61,603 bases of DNA, from positions 1 to 61,603 of the forward strand of contig NZ_WBUS01000003.1 of NCBI RefSeq assembly GCF_008933605.1. The letters run 5' to 3'. A program made the position numbers and the translations under genes. The notes under the pieces were generated by a model. It saw only the letters and a list, made by a program, of their open reading frames with translations. It did no database searches and was not told where the DNA came from. Positions 17,608-27,460 of this stretch are shown one piece after another; position 1 is the stretch's first letter; each line of letters starts with the position of its first letter. The DNA comes from Albidovulum sp. (lineage in GTDB: Bacteria > Pseudomonadota > Alphaproteobacteria > Rhodobacterales > Rhodobacteraceae).

Positions 17608-18030
17608 ATGCTCCGGATCACCGACACCATAGCCATCGCCGACTGGGAGGTCACCGAGACCTTCTCGCGCGCCTCGGGACCCGGCGGGCAGAACGTGAAC
17701 AAGGTCTCGACCGCGGTGGAACTCCGGTTCGAGGCGGACCGCAGCCCGCACCTGTCTCCGGCCGTCAAGGCGCGGCTGAAGCGGCTCGCGGGGCGACGCT
17801 GGACGCTCGACGGCGCCATCGTGATCCGCGCCGAGGAAACACGGAGCCAGGCCCGCAACCGCGAGATCGCGCGAGAACGTCTGGCGGAGATCATCCGTGC
17901 CGCGCTCGTGGCTCCGAAGCGGCGCATCGCCACGAAGCCGACGGCGGGCAGCGAACGGCGGCGCCTGAAGGCGAAGGCCCTGCGCGGCGAGGTGAAGAGC
18001 CTGCGGGGGAAGATCGGCGAGGAAGAGTAG
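17608..18030 (+). CDS. arfB: Alternative ribosome-rescue factor ArfB (peptidyl-tRNA hydrolase, YaeJ)
   Basis: MLRITDTIAIADWEVTETFSRASGPGGQNVNKVSTAVELRF (GGQ motif in the RF-1-like domain) with a basic C-terminal tail. Confidence 0.93.
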   Translation: MLRITDTIAIADWEVTETFSRASGPGGQNVNKVSTAVELRFEADRSPHLSPAVKARLKRLAGRRWTLDGAIVIRAEETRSQARNREIARERLAEIIRAALVAPKRRIATKPTAGSERRRLKAKALRGEVKSLRGKIGEEE

Positions 18031-18270
18031 CGCGGACTGGCCGGATCGCGCGCCAAAGTTCCGAATCTGGAAACAGTGCGGGCCTTCGAGACGCCACCGT
18101 CGGCATTTTCGGCGGCCGCCTGGCGCTCCGAAAGCACCAAGGACCGGATTGCCGCGCGCAAATCTCGCAAATCGCCGCCGCTGCCGCGCCGCGCGCGAAG
18201 TCGAGGCTTGCGCAACGAACCGAACCGCCCGAAAAGACCACGCAAGCGGTCATCGTCCAGACGGGCACAG

Positions 18271-19680
18271 ATGCTGAGAAAAGCCTTCATGCTCGTGTCG
18301 GGCAACGCCTTCGGCTCGGCGCTGCTTCTGGTCCGAAACCTCATCATCGCGCGGCTCGTCAGCCCCGAGGATTACGGCATCGCGTCCACCTTCGCCGTGG
18401 CCATGTCCATCGTCGAGATGCTGTCCTATCTCGGGCTGAACCAGATGATCGTGGTGGACCGCGACGGCGACGACCCGGCGGTGCAGAAGGCGATGCAGGG
18501 CTTCCAGCTTCTGCGCGGGGTCCTGTCGAGCCTCATTCTCTTCGCTATCGCCGTGCCATACGCCCGCTTTCTTGGCGTCGAGCACGTGGCTTGGGCCTAT
18601 CAGGTGATCGCCTTCATCCCGCTCGTGAACGGCCTGCAGCACTTCGACATGCACCGGCTGAAGCGGCACATGAATTTCCGGCCCTGGATCGTCACGCAGG
18701 CCATCCCGCCGCTCGTCTCGGTGCTGGCGATCTGGCCGCTGGCCTATCTCTACGGCGACTACCGGATCATGCTGGTGTCCCTCTTCATCCAGGCCGGGTC
18801 CATGGTAGCGCTGTCGCACGTGATGGCCGAGCGTCGCTATGCGCTCGGTTTCGACTTCGCCCTGATCCGCCGCGCCACGGTCTTCGGCTGGCCGCTTCTT
18901 CTCAACGGTGTCCTGCTCTTCGGCGTCTTCAACGGAGAACGCCTGATCGTGGGCCGCGAACTCGGGATGAGCCAGCTCGCCGTCTTCTCGATGGCGATCA
19001 CGCTCACGCTCACGCCCACGCTTGTCCTCGCGGGGGCGACGCAGTCGCTGTTCCTGCCGGCGCTGTCGGGCGCGCGCGAGCGCGTCGAGTCCTTCCGCTG
19101 GCTCGGCACCGCGTCGGTCGAAGCGGGGCTTGCCATCGGGGTCGCGCTCATCCTCGGCGTCGTGCTTATGGGCGGTCCGGTGATCCATCTCCTCCTCGGG
19201 GCGAAGTATGCCGCAATCCTCGACATTCTTGTGCCGATGACGGTGATGCAGGCGGTAAGGGTAGCCAAGACCGGAGGGTCCACCGTCGCCCTGGCGAAGG
19301 AGCGTTCCGGCAACGCGGCGGCGGCGAACGTGATCCGGGTGCTTTCGCTGCCGATCTCGTGGTATGCCGTGACCCATACCGGCGACGTGCTGACGGTGAT
19401 CTACATCGCCATGGTGGCCGAGGTGGCGGGCTATCTCGTGTCGATCTGGTTGGCGGCGAAGCGGACGGGGCTTCTGCTCGGGCCGCTCGTCCTGCCGTCG
19501 CTTCTCTCGGCGCTGGCCGGGGCGGCGGCGCTGATGGATGCGCACTATTACCCCCCGCGTCCCGGGCTTGTCGACCATCTCGACTGGACGCGCTGGTTCG
19601 TGGCCTTCTTCTGCCTCGCCGCGCTCTTCTCCATGTCGGCGCTGCGGGGCTACCTATGGCGCCGGTTCCTGCGGCGCTGA
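18271..19680 (+). CDS. Oligosaccharide/polysaccharide flippase (Wzx-like)
   Basis: MLRKAFMLVSGNAFGSALLLVRNLIIARLVSPEDYGIASTFAVAMSIVEMLSYLGLNQMIV, a multi-TM MATE/Wzx-like fold. Confidence 0.87.
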   Translation: MLRKAFMLVSGNAFGSALLLVRNLIIARLVSPEDYGIASTFAVAMSIVEMLSYLGLNQMIVVDRDGDDPAVQKAMQGFQLLRGVLSSLILFAIAVPYARFLGVEHVAWAYQVIAFIPLVNGLQHFDMHRLKRHMNFRPWIVTQAIPPLVSVLAIWPLAYLYGDYRIMLVSLFIQAGSMVALSHVMAERRYALGFDFALIRRATVFGWPLLLNGVLLFGVFNGERLIVGRELGMSQLAVFSMAITLTLTPTLVLAGATQSLFLPALSGARERVESFRWLGTASVEAGLAIGVALILGVVLMGGPVIHLLLGAKYAAILDILVPMTVMQAVRVAKTGGSTVALAKERSGNAAAANVIRVLSLPISWYAVTHTGDVLTVIYIAMVAEVAGYLVSIWLAAKRTGLLLGPLVLPSLLSALAGAAALMDAHYYPPRPGLVDHLDWTRWFVAFFCLAALFSMSALRGYLWRRFLRR

Positions 19681-19682
19681 GG

Positions 19683-20225
19683 TCAGGCGCGCATCTTCAA
19701 GACGCGGGCCGGCACGCCGGCCGCGATCGCGCCGGCCGGCACGTCGTGGGTGACGACCGCGCCTGCGCCGATCACCGCTCCGTCGCCGATGGTCACGCCC
19801 GCCGTCACGATCGCCCGCGCGCCGATCCAGCAGTCCGCGCCGATGATGATGTCGCGCTCGATCATCGCCTGATCGGTGATGCGCGTTCCGGCGGCCAGCC
19901 CGTAGTCGGCGGCGGTCACGAAGCACTCCGGTCCGAAGGTCGTGCGCGCGCCCACCCGGATGCGGCTCTGTGTCTTGCCGGCCCAGAGCGATGTGCGCGA
20001 CCCGACCTGCACCTGATCGCCCAGTTCGATCCGCTCTGCGTGGGCGAAGGAGACGTTGGGCGCGATGCGCACGTCCCGGCCGAGGGTGAGCTTGCGGCGC
20101 TCCTTCACGTGGCTGTAGCCGTAGTAATGCATGAGCCGGAAGGGATGGATGAAGACGCCCGGATCGAGGAAGGAGCGCGCGGCCCGCATGAGGCGGGACA
20201 GGAGCGAGCGTTTCGCGACGGCCAT
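19683..20225 (-). CDS. Hexapeptide-repeat acetyltransferase (WcaF/CatB-like)
   Basis: Left-handed beta-helix hexapeptides: [51 protein letters not shown]. Confidence 0.88.
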   Translation of the reverse strand: MAVAKRSLLSRLMRAARSFLDPGVFIHPFRLMHYYGYSHVKERRKLTLGRDVRIAPNVSFAHAERIELGDQVQVGSRTSLWAGKTQSRIRVGARTTFGPECFVTAADYGLAAGTRITDQAMIERDIIIGADCWIGARAIVTAGVTIGDGAVIGAGAVVTHDVPAGAIAAGVPARVLKMRA

Positions 20226-20384
20226 CGGACTCTCCTCTGCGATCTTGCGCGAAGATTAGGCAGCGGCGTGATCCAAGGCAATTCGCGGCGGCGCGGCATC
20301 GGGCAGCTTCTGGCGCGAACTCCGCCCAATTGCTACCACAGTCCGGCGTTATCCACGCCCGCTAAACAGTAAGGTCGCGTACTG

Positions 20385-21401
20385 ATGGTTATGGAGTCCC
20401 CCCCGATCGGCGTCGTCGTCGTGGCTTTCAATTCGGCCGACGTGATCCTCGGCTGCGTCGAAAGCCTCCTGGCGCAGGACGGCGGGGCGCCGGCGGTGAT
20501 CGTGGTGGACAATGCCTCCACCGACGACACGGTCGGGGTATTGCGCGACTGGGCGTCACGGACGGGCGCCGACCTGCGGGAGTTCGCGGCCACCGACAGG
20601 CCGTCGCGCGACACCGCAGGGAGAGTCACGCTCGTCCACTCCGGCGCGAACCGCGGCTTCGCCGGGGGCGTGAACGTCGGCCTGGCCATTCTGGCCGCGA
20701 TGCCCGCGGTCAAGCATTTCTGGGTGCTCAACCCCGATGCCTTCGCCGACGCGGGCGCGTGCAGGGCCATCCTGCGTCAGGCCGCGAAGACGCCCGGCTA
20801 CGCGCTGATGGGAGGGCGTGTCTGCTATGCCGAGCCGCCGCACCGGGTGCAGATCGACGGCGGCCTCGTCAGCCTCTGGACCGGCGTCTCCGGCAACGTC
20901 AACCTCGGCCGCCCGGTTGCCGAGGCGGCCTTGCCGAAGGGCGAGGATCTCGATTTCATCACCGGCGCCAGCATGGTCGCCTCGCGCGGGTTCTACGAAG
21001 CCGTCGGGCCGATGCGGGAGGATTACTTCCTGTACTACGAGGAGGCGGACTGGGCGCTCCGCCGTGGCGCGATGCCGCTCGTCGTTGCCGAGGGGCTGGT
21101 CGTCTATCACCACGCCGGGACCTCGATCGGCTCGCCCACACTGGAGCGGCTCGCCTCGCCCTTCTCGTTCTGGTTCAAGTATCGCAGCCGGATGCTCTTC
21201 GTCCGCCGCTTCAATCCCATCGGCCTGCCGGTGGCGATGGCCTACGCGACGGTGAAGGCGATGCAGCTTCTGGTGAAGGGTGCGGTGCCGCAGGCGGGTG
21301 CCCTGCTTCGCGCGGTCTGGGGGCTCGGCGCGCCGCGGTCGGTGCGCGAAAAGCTTTCCCCCGAGGCGCAAAGGATCGCGTTCGGCCGTGCGGATCGCTG
21401 A
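20385..21401 (+). CDS. Glycosyltransferase family 2
   Basis: PPIGVVVVAFNSADVILGCVESLLAQDGGAPAVIVVDNASTDDT...NRGFAGGVNVGL...FYLYYEEADWALRR-like motifs. Confidence 0.92.
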   Translation: MVMESPPIGVVVVAFNSADVILGCVESLLAQDGGAPAVIVVDNASTDDTVGVLRDWASRTGADLREFAATDRPSRDTAGRVTLVHSGANRGFAGGVNVGLAILAAMPAVKHFWVLNPDAFADAGACRAILRQAAKTPGYALMGGRVCYAEPPHRVQIDGGLVSLWTGVSGNVNLGRPVAEAALPKGEDLDFITGASMVASRGFYEAVGPMREDYFLYYEEADWALRRGAMPLVVAEGLVVYHHAGTSIGSPTLERLASPFSFWFKYRSRMLFVRRFNPIGLPVAMAYATVKAMQLLVKGAVPQAGALLRAVWGLGAPRSVREKLSPEAQRIAFGRADR

Positions 21402-22296
21402 GTACCTCCTCCGCGCCGCCCCGCTGGTTGCGGGGATCGCAGCCGGCGCTGCCGGTGCGGCAGAACTCATGCCGATCAGCCAGTACACCTGGCGCGAGAG
21501 CGACGACGCCTTCGGAGGCTTTTCCGGCCTCGTCACGGCGCCGGACGGAAGCACGTTCTACGCGGTGACCGATCAGGGGGAGCTTTACCGCGCCGAGGTC
21601 GTGAGGGATGCCGGCCGGCGGATTGCCGAGATCCGCACCCTCTGGCACGGGCGGCTTCTCGACAACTTTGGCAAGCCGGTCGAGGGCTTCACCGCCGATG
21701 CCGAGGCACTCGCGCCGGCGCAGGACGGCGGCCTCTATGTCGCTTACGAGAGCTACGCGCGTGTGACCGGTCTGCACCCGCCGGACCTCCATCCGGCGCC
21801 GCTCCACGATTTCGATCGGTTCCACGACCTCTGGAACAACGAAAGCTTCGAAGGTCTCGCCGAACGGCCCGAGGGCGGGCTGATCGTCGTGAGCGAAACC
21901 GCACGGGCGGGAACGGGCGGATATCCTACCTTCCTCGGCGACGGCGCGGGGCATGAGATGACCTGGCGGCCGGGCCCGGCAGTGCCGGCCGGGGACGGCG
22001 GGTTCGACGTTTCCGATGCGGCCTTCGGACCGGACGGGCGGTTCTACCTCCTGGAACGGCGGGTCTCGCTCGGCGGCTTCGCAAGCCGCATCCGTCGGTT
22101 CGACTACCGCAACGGCGCCTTTGGCGTGGCCGATACGCTTTTCGAGACCGCGCCGGGCACACTCGACAACATGGAAGGGATGAGCCTTTGGACCGACGCC
22201 CAGGGTCGAACCGTCATCAGCCTGATCTCGGACGACAATTTCCTGTTTCTCCAGAACACGGTCATTGCCGAGTATGAACTGAGGGAAGCGCCATGA
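21388..22296 (+). CDS. Esterase-like activity of phytase family protein (paralogue 2, inside the EPS locus)
   Basis: GTG start; FGGFSGLVTAPDGSTFYAVTDQGEL...DAEALAPAQDGGLYVAYE...GFASRIRRFDY...LDNMEGMSLWTDAQGRTVISLISDDNFLFLQ. Confidence 0.8.
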   Translation: MRIAEYLLRAAPLVAGIAAGAAGAAELMPISQYTWRESDDAFGGFSGLVTAPDGSTFYAVTDQGELYRAEVVRDAGRRIAEIRTLWHGRLLDNFGKPVEGFTADAEALAPAQDGGLYVAYESYARVTGLHPPDLHPAPLHDFDRFHDLWNNESFEGLAERPEGGLIVVSETARAGTGGYPTFLGDGAGHEMTWRPGPAVPAGDGGFDVSDAAFGPDGRFYLLERRVSLGGFASRIRRFDYRNGAFGVADTLFETAPGTLDNMEGMSLWTDAQGRTVISLISDDNFLFLQNTVIAEYELREAP

Positions 22297-22468
22297 TTGT
22301 TTCGGCGATCGGGTATTTCTGCCGGCTCGCAGAAGATTGGTTTTGCCCCGGCGGAATCGCTCGGTTAGGTCTGGCGCGGCATCCGGCCGGGGCAGGCGGC
22401 GCCCACAACACGGAAGTTCCACCCCGTTGGCGCACTGCCGGGTGGATGAGAGACATGCGAGGTCACCA

Positions 22469-23785
22469 GTGAAGATCGCAGTTTTCGGCATGGGTTACGT
22501 CGGTGTCGTCTCCGCCGCCTGTCTCGCCCGGGACGGCCACGAGGTCACGGGCGTCGACCCGCAGCCCGCCAAGGTCCAGATCGTCAATTCCGGCAAGGCC
22601 CCGATCATCGAGATGAACGTGAGCGAGCTGATCGAGGAGGCGGTGGCCAGCGGCCGCTTGCGCGCCACGACCTCGGCCGCCGAGGCGGTCGTGGCGACGG
22701 ACCTCAGCCTCGTCTGCGTTGGCACACCCTCGCGCAAGAACGGCAGTCTCGACACTTCGGCAGTGGAGCGTGTCTGCGAGGAAATCGGCGCGGCGATCGC
22801 GGCGAAGGGCAGGCCGCACACCGTCGTCATCCGCTCCACCATCCTGCCGGGCACGATGCGGGGCGTGGTGATCCCGGCCTTCGAACGGGCGCTGGGCGAC
22901 CGGACGGGCGCGCTCTTGCGGCTGGCCAACAACCCCGAGTTCCTCCGCGAATCCACCGCCGTCCATGACTACGACAACCCACCCAAGACCGTCGTCGGGT
23001 CTGACGACCCGGGCGTCGCGCAGGCGGTGATGGAGCTTTACACTGCCCTCCCTGGCCCGAAATTCGCCACCCGCCTCGAAGTGGCCGAGATGGTGAAATA
23101 CGCAGACAACTCCTGGCACGCCACCAAGGTCGCCTTCGCCAACGAGATCGGCAACATCGCCCAGGCCGTCGGCGTCGACAGCTGGGAGGTGATGGACATC
23201 TTCTGCCAGGACACCAAGCTCAACATCTCGTCCTACTACATGAAGCCTGGTTTCGCCTTCGGCGGCTCCTGCCTGCCCAAGGACGTGCGGGCGCTGACCT
23301 TCAAGGGCCGTGACCTCGACCTCGACCTGCCGCTTCTGAATGCGCTGATCCCCACGAACGAGGCGCAGGTCGCCCGCGCGGTCGAGATGGTGGCCGACAT
23401 CGGCATCCGCAACATCGCCTTCCTCGGCATCAGCTTCAAGTCGGAGACCGACGACCTACGCGAAAGCCCGCAGGTAACGCTGGTCGAACGGCTGATCGGC
23501 AAGGGTTTCAACCTGCGGATCTACGACAAGAACGTGCATCTCGCGCGGCTTCTCGGTGCCAACCGGGCCTTTATCGAGAGCGTCATCCCCCATATCGGCG
23601 AGATCCTGTCCGATGACATGGACGCGGTGCTGGCGCATGGCGATCTGGTGATCGTCGGCAACCCGGCGCCGGAATTCCGGCTTCTGGCCGACCGTCTCGG
23701 GCCGCAGCACCGGGTGCTGGACCTTGCACGCATCCCCGGCCTCTCGGCCCATCTCGGAGAGCGGTATCGTGGCATCAACTGGTGA
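22469..23785 (+). CDS. Nucleotide-sugar 6-dehydrogenase (GDP-mannose/UDP-glucose dehydrogenase family, AlgD-like)
   Basis: MKIAVFGMGYVGVVSAACLARDGHEVTGVDPQPAKVQIVNSGKAPIIE...KPGFAFGGSCLPKDVRALT...LGISFKSETDDLRESP. Confidence 0.92.
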   Translation: MKIAVFGMGYVGVVSAACLARDGHEVTGVDPQPAKVQIVNSGKAPIIEMNVSELIEEAVASGRLRATTSAAEAVVATDLSLVCVGTPSRKNGSLDTSAVERVCEEIGAAIAAKGRPHTVVIRSTILPGTMRGVVIPAFERALGDRTGALLRLANNPEFLRESTAVHDYDNPPKTVVGSDDPGVAQAVMELYTALPGPKFATRLEVAEMVKYADNSWHATKVAFANEIGNIAQAVGVDSWEVMDIFCQDTKLNISSYYMKPGFAFGGSCLPKDVRALTFKGRDLDLDLPLLNALIPTNEAQVARAVEMVADIGIRNIAFLGISFKSETDDLRESPQVTLVERLIGKGFNLRIYDKNVHLARLLGANRAFIESVIPHIGEILSDDMDAVLAHGDLVIVGNPAPEFRLLADRLGPQHRVLDLARIPGLSAHLGERYRGINW

Positions 23786-24992
23786 GGCGCTGTCCGGCGT
23801 GGGTCGCCGCGTCCTGATCGTCGTCGAGAATCTGCCCGTGCCCTTCGACCGCCGGGTCTGGGCCGAGGCGACGACGCTGGCGCAACATGGCTACACGGTC
23901 TCGGTCATCTCGCCCAAGGGCAAGGGGTTCGAGGCCGACTACGAGCTTCTCGACGGCGTCCATGTCTATCGCCACGACCTGCCGCCCGAAGGGAACTCCG
24001 CCGGCGGCTACTTGCGCGAATACGGCTCGGCGCTCTGGAACGAATTGCGCCTTGCGCTGAAGGTCCGGCGCGAGCGCGGGATCGACGTGCTGCATGGCTG
24101 CAACCCGCCCGACCTCATCTTCCTCGTCGCCTGGGCGATGCGGCCCTTCGGCGTGCGCTATCTGTTCGACCATCACGACATCTGCCCCGAGCTCTATGAG
24201 GCGAAGTTCGACAAGCGCGGCCTTCTGTGGAAGGCGATGCGGCTTTTCGAGTGGCTGACGTTCAAGACGGCAAGCGTCTCCATCGCCACGAACGAGAGCT
24301 ATGCCGAGATCGCGCGGCGGCGCGGCGGGATGAAGCCGGAAGACGTGTTCGTCGTCCGCTCAGGCCCCAAGATCGAGAAGCTCGCGATCCGGCCGCCGCG
24401 GGACGACCTGAAGAAGGGGGCGAAGCATCTCATCGGTTATGTCGGCGTGATCGGCCAACAGGAGGGGCTCGACCTTCTGGTGGAGGCCGCCGAGCACATG
24501 ATCCGGCGGATGGGCCGGACGGACGTTCACTTCGGCATCGTCGGCGGCGGCCCGGCGCTGGAGGAAATCCGGGCAGACGTGAAGGCGCGGGGACTGGAAG
24601 ATCACTTCACCTTCACCGGCCGCGCGCCGGACGACCTGCTGCTGGACATGCTCAACACCGCCGATGTCTGCGTGAACCCCGACCGGGTGACGCCCATGAA
24701 TGACCTGTCGACGATGAACAAGATCATGGAATACATGACGCTCGCCAAGCCCATCGTGCAGTTCGAGCTGAAAGAGGGGCGCGCCTCCGCCGCCGAAGCC
24801 TCGCTCTATGCGCGGCCGAACGACACGGTGGATTTCGCGGGAAAGATCGTCAGCCTCCTCGACGATCCGGGCAGGCGCGCGGACATGGGGCGGATCGGGC
24901 GCGAACGGGTGCAGGCGGCGCTGAGCTGGGCGCATTCGGTGCCGAATCTGCTGGCCGCCTACGACCGGATCTTCGCCAAGATCGGGCGTTAG
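23769..24992 (+). CDS. Glycosyltransferase family 4
   Basis: VLIVVENLPVPFDRRVWAEATTLAQHGYTVSVISPKG...LDLLVEAAEHMIRR...FTFTGRAPDDLLLDMLNTADVCVNPD. GTG start overlaps the dehydrogenase stop. Confidence 0.9.
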   Translation: MASTGEALSGVGRRVLIVVENLPVPFDRRVWAEATTLAQHGYTVSVISPKGKGFEADYELLDGVHVYRHDLPPEGNSAGGYLREYGSALWNELRLALKVRRERGIDVLHGCNPPDLIFLVAWAMRPFGVRYLFDHHDICPELYEAKFDKRGLLWKAMRLFEWLTFKTASVSIATNESYAEIARRRGGMKPEDVFVVRSGPKIEKLAIRPPRDDLKKGAKHLIGYVGVIGQQEGLDLLVEAAEHMIRRMGRTDVHFGIVGGGPALEEIRADVKARGLEDHFTFTGRAPDDLLLDMLNTADVCVNPDRVTPMNDLSTMNKIMEYMTLAKPIVQFELKEGRASAAEASLYARPNDTVDFAGKIVSLLDDPGRRADMGRIGRERVQAALSWAHSVPNLLAAYDRIFAKIGR

Positions 24993-25679
24993 TCACCCCG
25001 CCCGACGCGGCGCCACCGCAGTTGCATAGAGCCATCCGGCGACGAAGCCGCCAAGGTGCGCCTGCCAGGCAAGAGCGCCGCCCGAGGTCCAGGCGAGGAT
25101 GGCGTTGCCCGCGGCAAGGCCGAACACCATGGCGAGCACGTTGCGGACGGGCAGGGCGCGGGCGACGCGCCGGTCGAACTCCAGCGCCAGGAGCGCGCCG
25201 GCCAGGCCGAAGAGCGCGCCCGAGGCGCCGACCATGGGCGTCGGCGCGGTGATCAGGCCGGCAAAGCCGACCGCACCGCCAAGAAGCGATACCGCATAGG
25301 CCCGGAGGAATCCCTGCGCGCCGATCCGTGCCGCCACCGGACCGGCGAGGAGGAAGAGCGTCGTCATGTTCACGGCGAGGTGCCAGAGTCCGGCGTGCAG
25401 AAAGCCGTAGCTGGCGAACATCGCCCAGCGCTGGCCGGCGTAGTTCGGCCGCCAGTCGCCAAGGAGGCCGGGCCAGAAGCCCGCATACTGATAGGTCGTG
25501 AGCCGCCACCACGGCTTGCCCCAGAGCCCGATGTCCGCCCCGGCCAGGACGCATTCGGTCAGGATGCAGATGGCGGCGATCACCCAGGCCGATCGGGGAA
25601 CTGGACCGCCGAGATACCCGGGGTCGGGGGGCGTGCGGTCCGCGTCTTTCATGTGCGCATCCTGCCGATGCGCGGCCAT
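24993..25679 (-). CDS. Rhomboid family intramembrane serine protease
   Basis: GFLHAGLWHLAVNMTTLFLLAGPV; GASGALFGLAGALLALEFD (GxSG nucleophile); AHLGGFVAGWLY (catalytic His). Start may be the internal MKDADRTPP. Confidence 0.87.
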   Translation of the reverse strand: MAAHRQDAHMKDADRTPPDPGYLGGPVPRSAWVIAAICILTECVLAGADIGLWGKPWWRLTTYQYAGFWPGLLGDWRPNYAGQRWAMFASYGFLHAGLWHLAVNMTTLFLLAGPVAARIGAQGFLRAYAVSLLGGAVGFAGLITAPTPMVGASGALFGLAGALLALEFDRRVARALPVRNVLAMVFGLAAGNAILAWTSGGALAWQAHLGGFVAGWLYATAVAPRRAG

Positions 25680-25706
25680 TCCGCAAGTGGGCCCGCAACC
25701 GGCGGA

Positions 25707-27323
25707 TCAGAACGGAACGAACTGCGGCAGCCGGGCAAGGCTCAGCCGCATGAAACGCATCAGCCGTGCCTCGGCATCCGCCTCCGTCTCGCCGGGCTCG
25801 ATCGGCGTCACGTAGCGGACGAGCGCGCCGTCGGTCCGCCCCATCCTGAGGCTGTCGGTCAGGACCGAGAGCTTCGCGTGGAAGTCGTTGGCGATTCGCT
25901 TGCCGCGCCCCTCGAACCAGTAGAGGACAAGCTGCTTCGACAGCCCCTTCTGAATGACCGCCCGGTTGGCGTTGAACTGCCCGTATCCCACATCCGAAAG
26001 GTCGAGCGGCACTTCCTGCAGGGTGAAGACCTCCCACCCGCCCGTGGGCAGGCAGACCTCGGGCGAGTGGATGCCCTGCCCCTCGGTCTGCTTGGCATAA
26101 TAGGCGACGAAAAAGCTCACCACCTCCGCCTCGCCGGGCTTCTGGTAGAAGGCGTTGAGGTAGTCATCTGCCGCGAGCACACGCTCGATGTCCGGCTCCA
26201 GGTCGACGGTGTAGCTCTGCCAGTCACCGACCTGGCGCGGGAACAGGAGGAGCGGGTCGCGGTTAGGGGCCGTGACCTCGGTCGCGGGAAGCGTGTGCCA
26301 GGCGGTGGAGGCGGCGGCGGTGATCAGCACGGCGAAGAGGAGCGCGCCTGAGGCGCGGATCGCGAAGATGCGGGTGAAGATCGTGCCGAATCCTTCGAAA
26401 TCGAGGTCGATCGCCTCGGACAGCGTCAAGGGAGTCGGCGCGAGGCGCTGGAGAACCATGGCAAGCCCAAAGAGGATTGCCACGCAGATGAGGAAGATCA
26501 CCCAACCTTCGAAAAAGTGCAGGAACCCTTCTGCCTGCTCGATCCCGTAGTTGTTCACGAGAACGCCGATGACCGCGATCCTCACCGAGTTCATCACGAC
26601 CGTGAGCGGCGCGGCCGAGAGCAGGAGCAGCGCCTTGTGCCAGAGGGGGCCCCGGTAGAGGATCGCGAACAGGTAGGAAAAACTGAGGATCGGGAACAGG
26701 TAGCGCAGGCCCGAGCACGCCTCGGCCACCTGGAGCTTGTAGACGCCGAGGTCGATCACGTTGCCTTCGAGAAAGACCGCGACGCCACCGAGGTTCAGCA
26801 GCCAGACCCCCAGCGCCGACGAGACCCACTGCAGGAAGATCGTGAGCTTCCAGTAAATGAACTGCGGCAGCGGCAGCATGAAGACCAGGTGAAAGACCGG
26901 CAGCATGTGCAGCCGCCCGCGGCTCCAGCCGAACACCGTCAGCACGACGCCCGCGACCCAGAGGATGAAGGCGTAGGTGACGATGTCGGGCACCCGCATG
27001 AGATTGCCGAGCCCGGCGAGGGCCAGCGCACCGGCCACGACGACAAGCCCCGGCCAGCGGAGCCGGACCTCGGGCGCCGGAGGCGGCATGCGCCTGAGTT
27101 CCCGCAGGAAAAGGTAGAGCGAGATGAGCGGGATGAGCGGCCCGTGGCTGTATTCCGCGGTGGACCAGGCGAGCGCGAGCGAGACATGGCCGATCCAGAA
27201 GATCGGCAGCGAGACGAGGATCAGGAGCACGAAAAGCACGAAGCCGGCCGGCTTCACGGCGCTGAACCTAAGGGCGTCGGACCCGCCGGGGCTGGTGGAC
27301 TGGCTCATCTTAAGGTCACTCAC
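25707..27323 (-). CDS. xrtD: Exosortase with C-terminal EpsI-like domain, VPLPA-CTERM-specific XrtD type
   Basis: Multi-[54 protein letters not shown] (exosortase Cys/Arg/His motifs); then an EpsI-like soluble domain ([31 protein letters not shown]...[14 protein letters not shown]). Confidence 0.88.
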   Translation of the reverse strand: MSDLKMSQSTSPGGSDALRFSAVKPAGFVLFVLLILVSLPIFWIGHVSLALAWSTAEYSHGPLIPLISLYLFLRELRRMPPPAPEVRLRWPGLVVVAGALALAGLGNLMRVPDIVTYAFILWVAGVVLTVFGWSRGRLHMLPVFHLVFMLPLPQFIYWKLTIFLQWVSSALGVWLLNLGGVAVFLEGNVIDLGVYKLQVAEACSGLRYLFPILSFSYLFAILYRGPLWHKALLLLSAAPLTVVMNSVRIAVIGVLVNNYGIEQAEGFLHFFEGWVIFLICVAILFGLAMVLQRLAPTPLTLSEAIDLDFEGFGTIFTRIFAIRASGALLFAVLITAAASTAWHTLPATEVTAPNRDPLLLFPRQVGDWQSYTVDLEPDIERVLAADDYLNAFYQKPGEAEVVSFFVAYYAKQTEGQGIHSPEVCLPTGGWEVFTLQEVPLDLSDVGYGQFNANRAVIQKGLSKQLVLYWFEGRGKRIANDFHAKLSVLTDSLRMGRTDGALVRYVTPIEPGETEADAEARLMRFMRLSLARLPQFVPF

Positions 27324-27460
27324 GCGGATCGGACGCGCGCAAATCTACGGGAAGAACGGCAGGATGGCGACCGCTTTCGGCGTCTGCGCGGTCACAAGTC
27401 CGCGGGAAGGCACAGGTGTTTCGCGGACGGAACAGACAGCGCCGGGCCACCGCCACTGTC

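Noticed and set aside
17466-20372. 968-aa plus-strand ORF spanning arfB, flippase and acetyltransferase
   Set aside because: Out-of-frame read-through across several well-supported genes on both strands.
24993-25679. Rhombosortase (GlyGly-CTERM) system
   Set aside because: No GlyGly-CTERM protein seen in the window; the sequence looks like an ordinary rhomboid, so only the linkage to the exosortase is reported.
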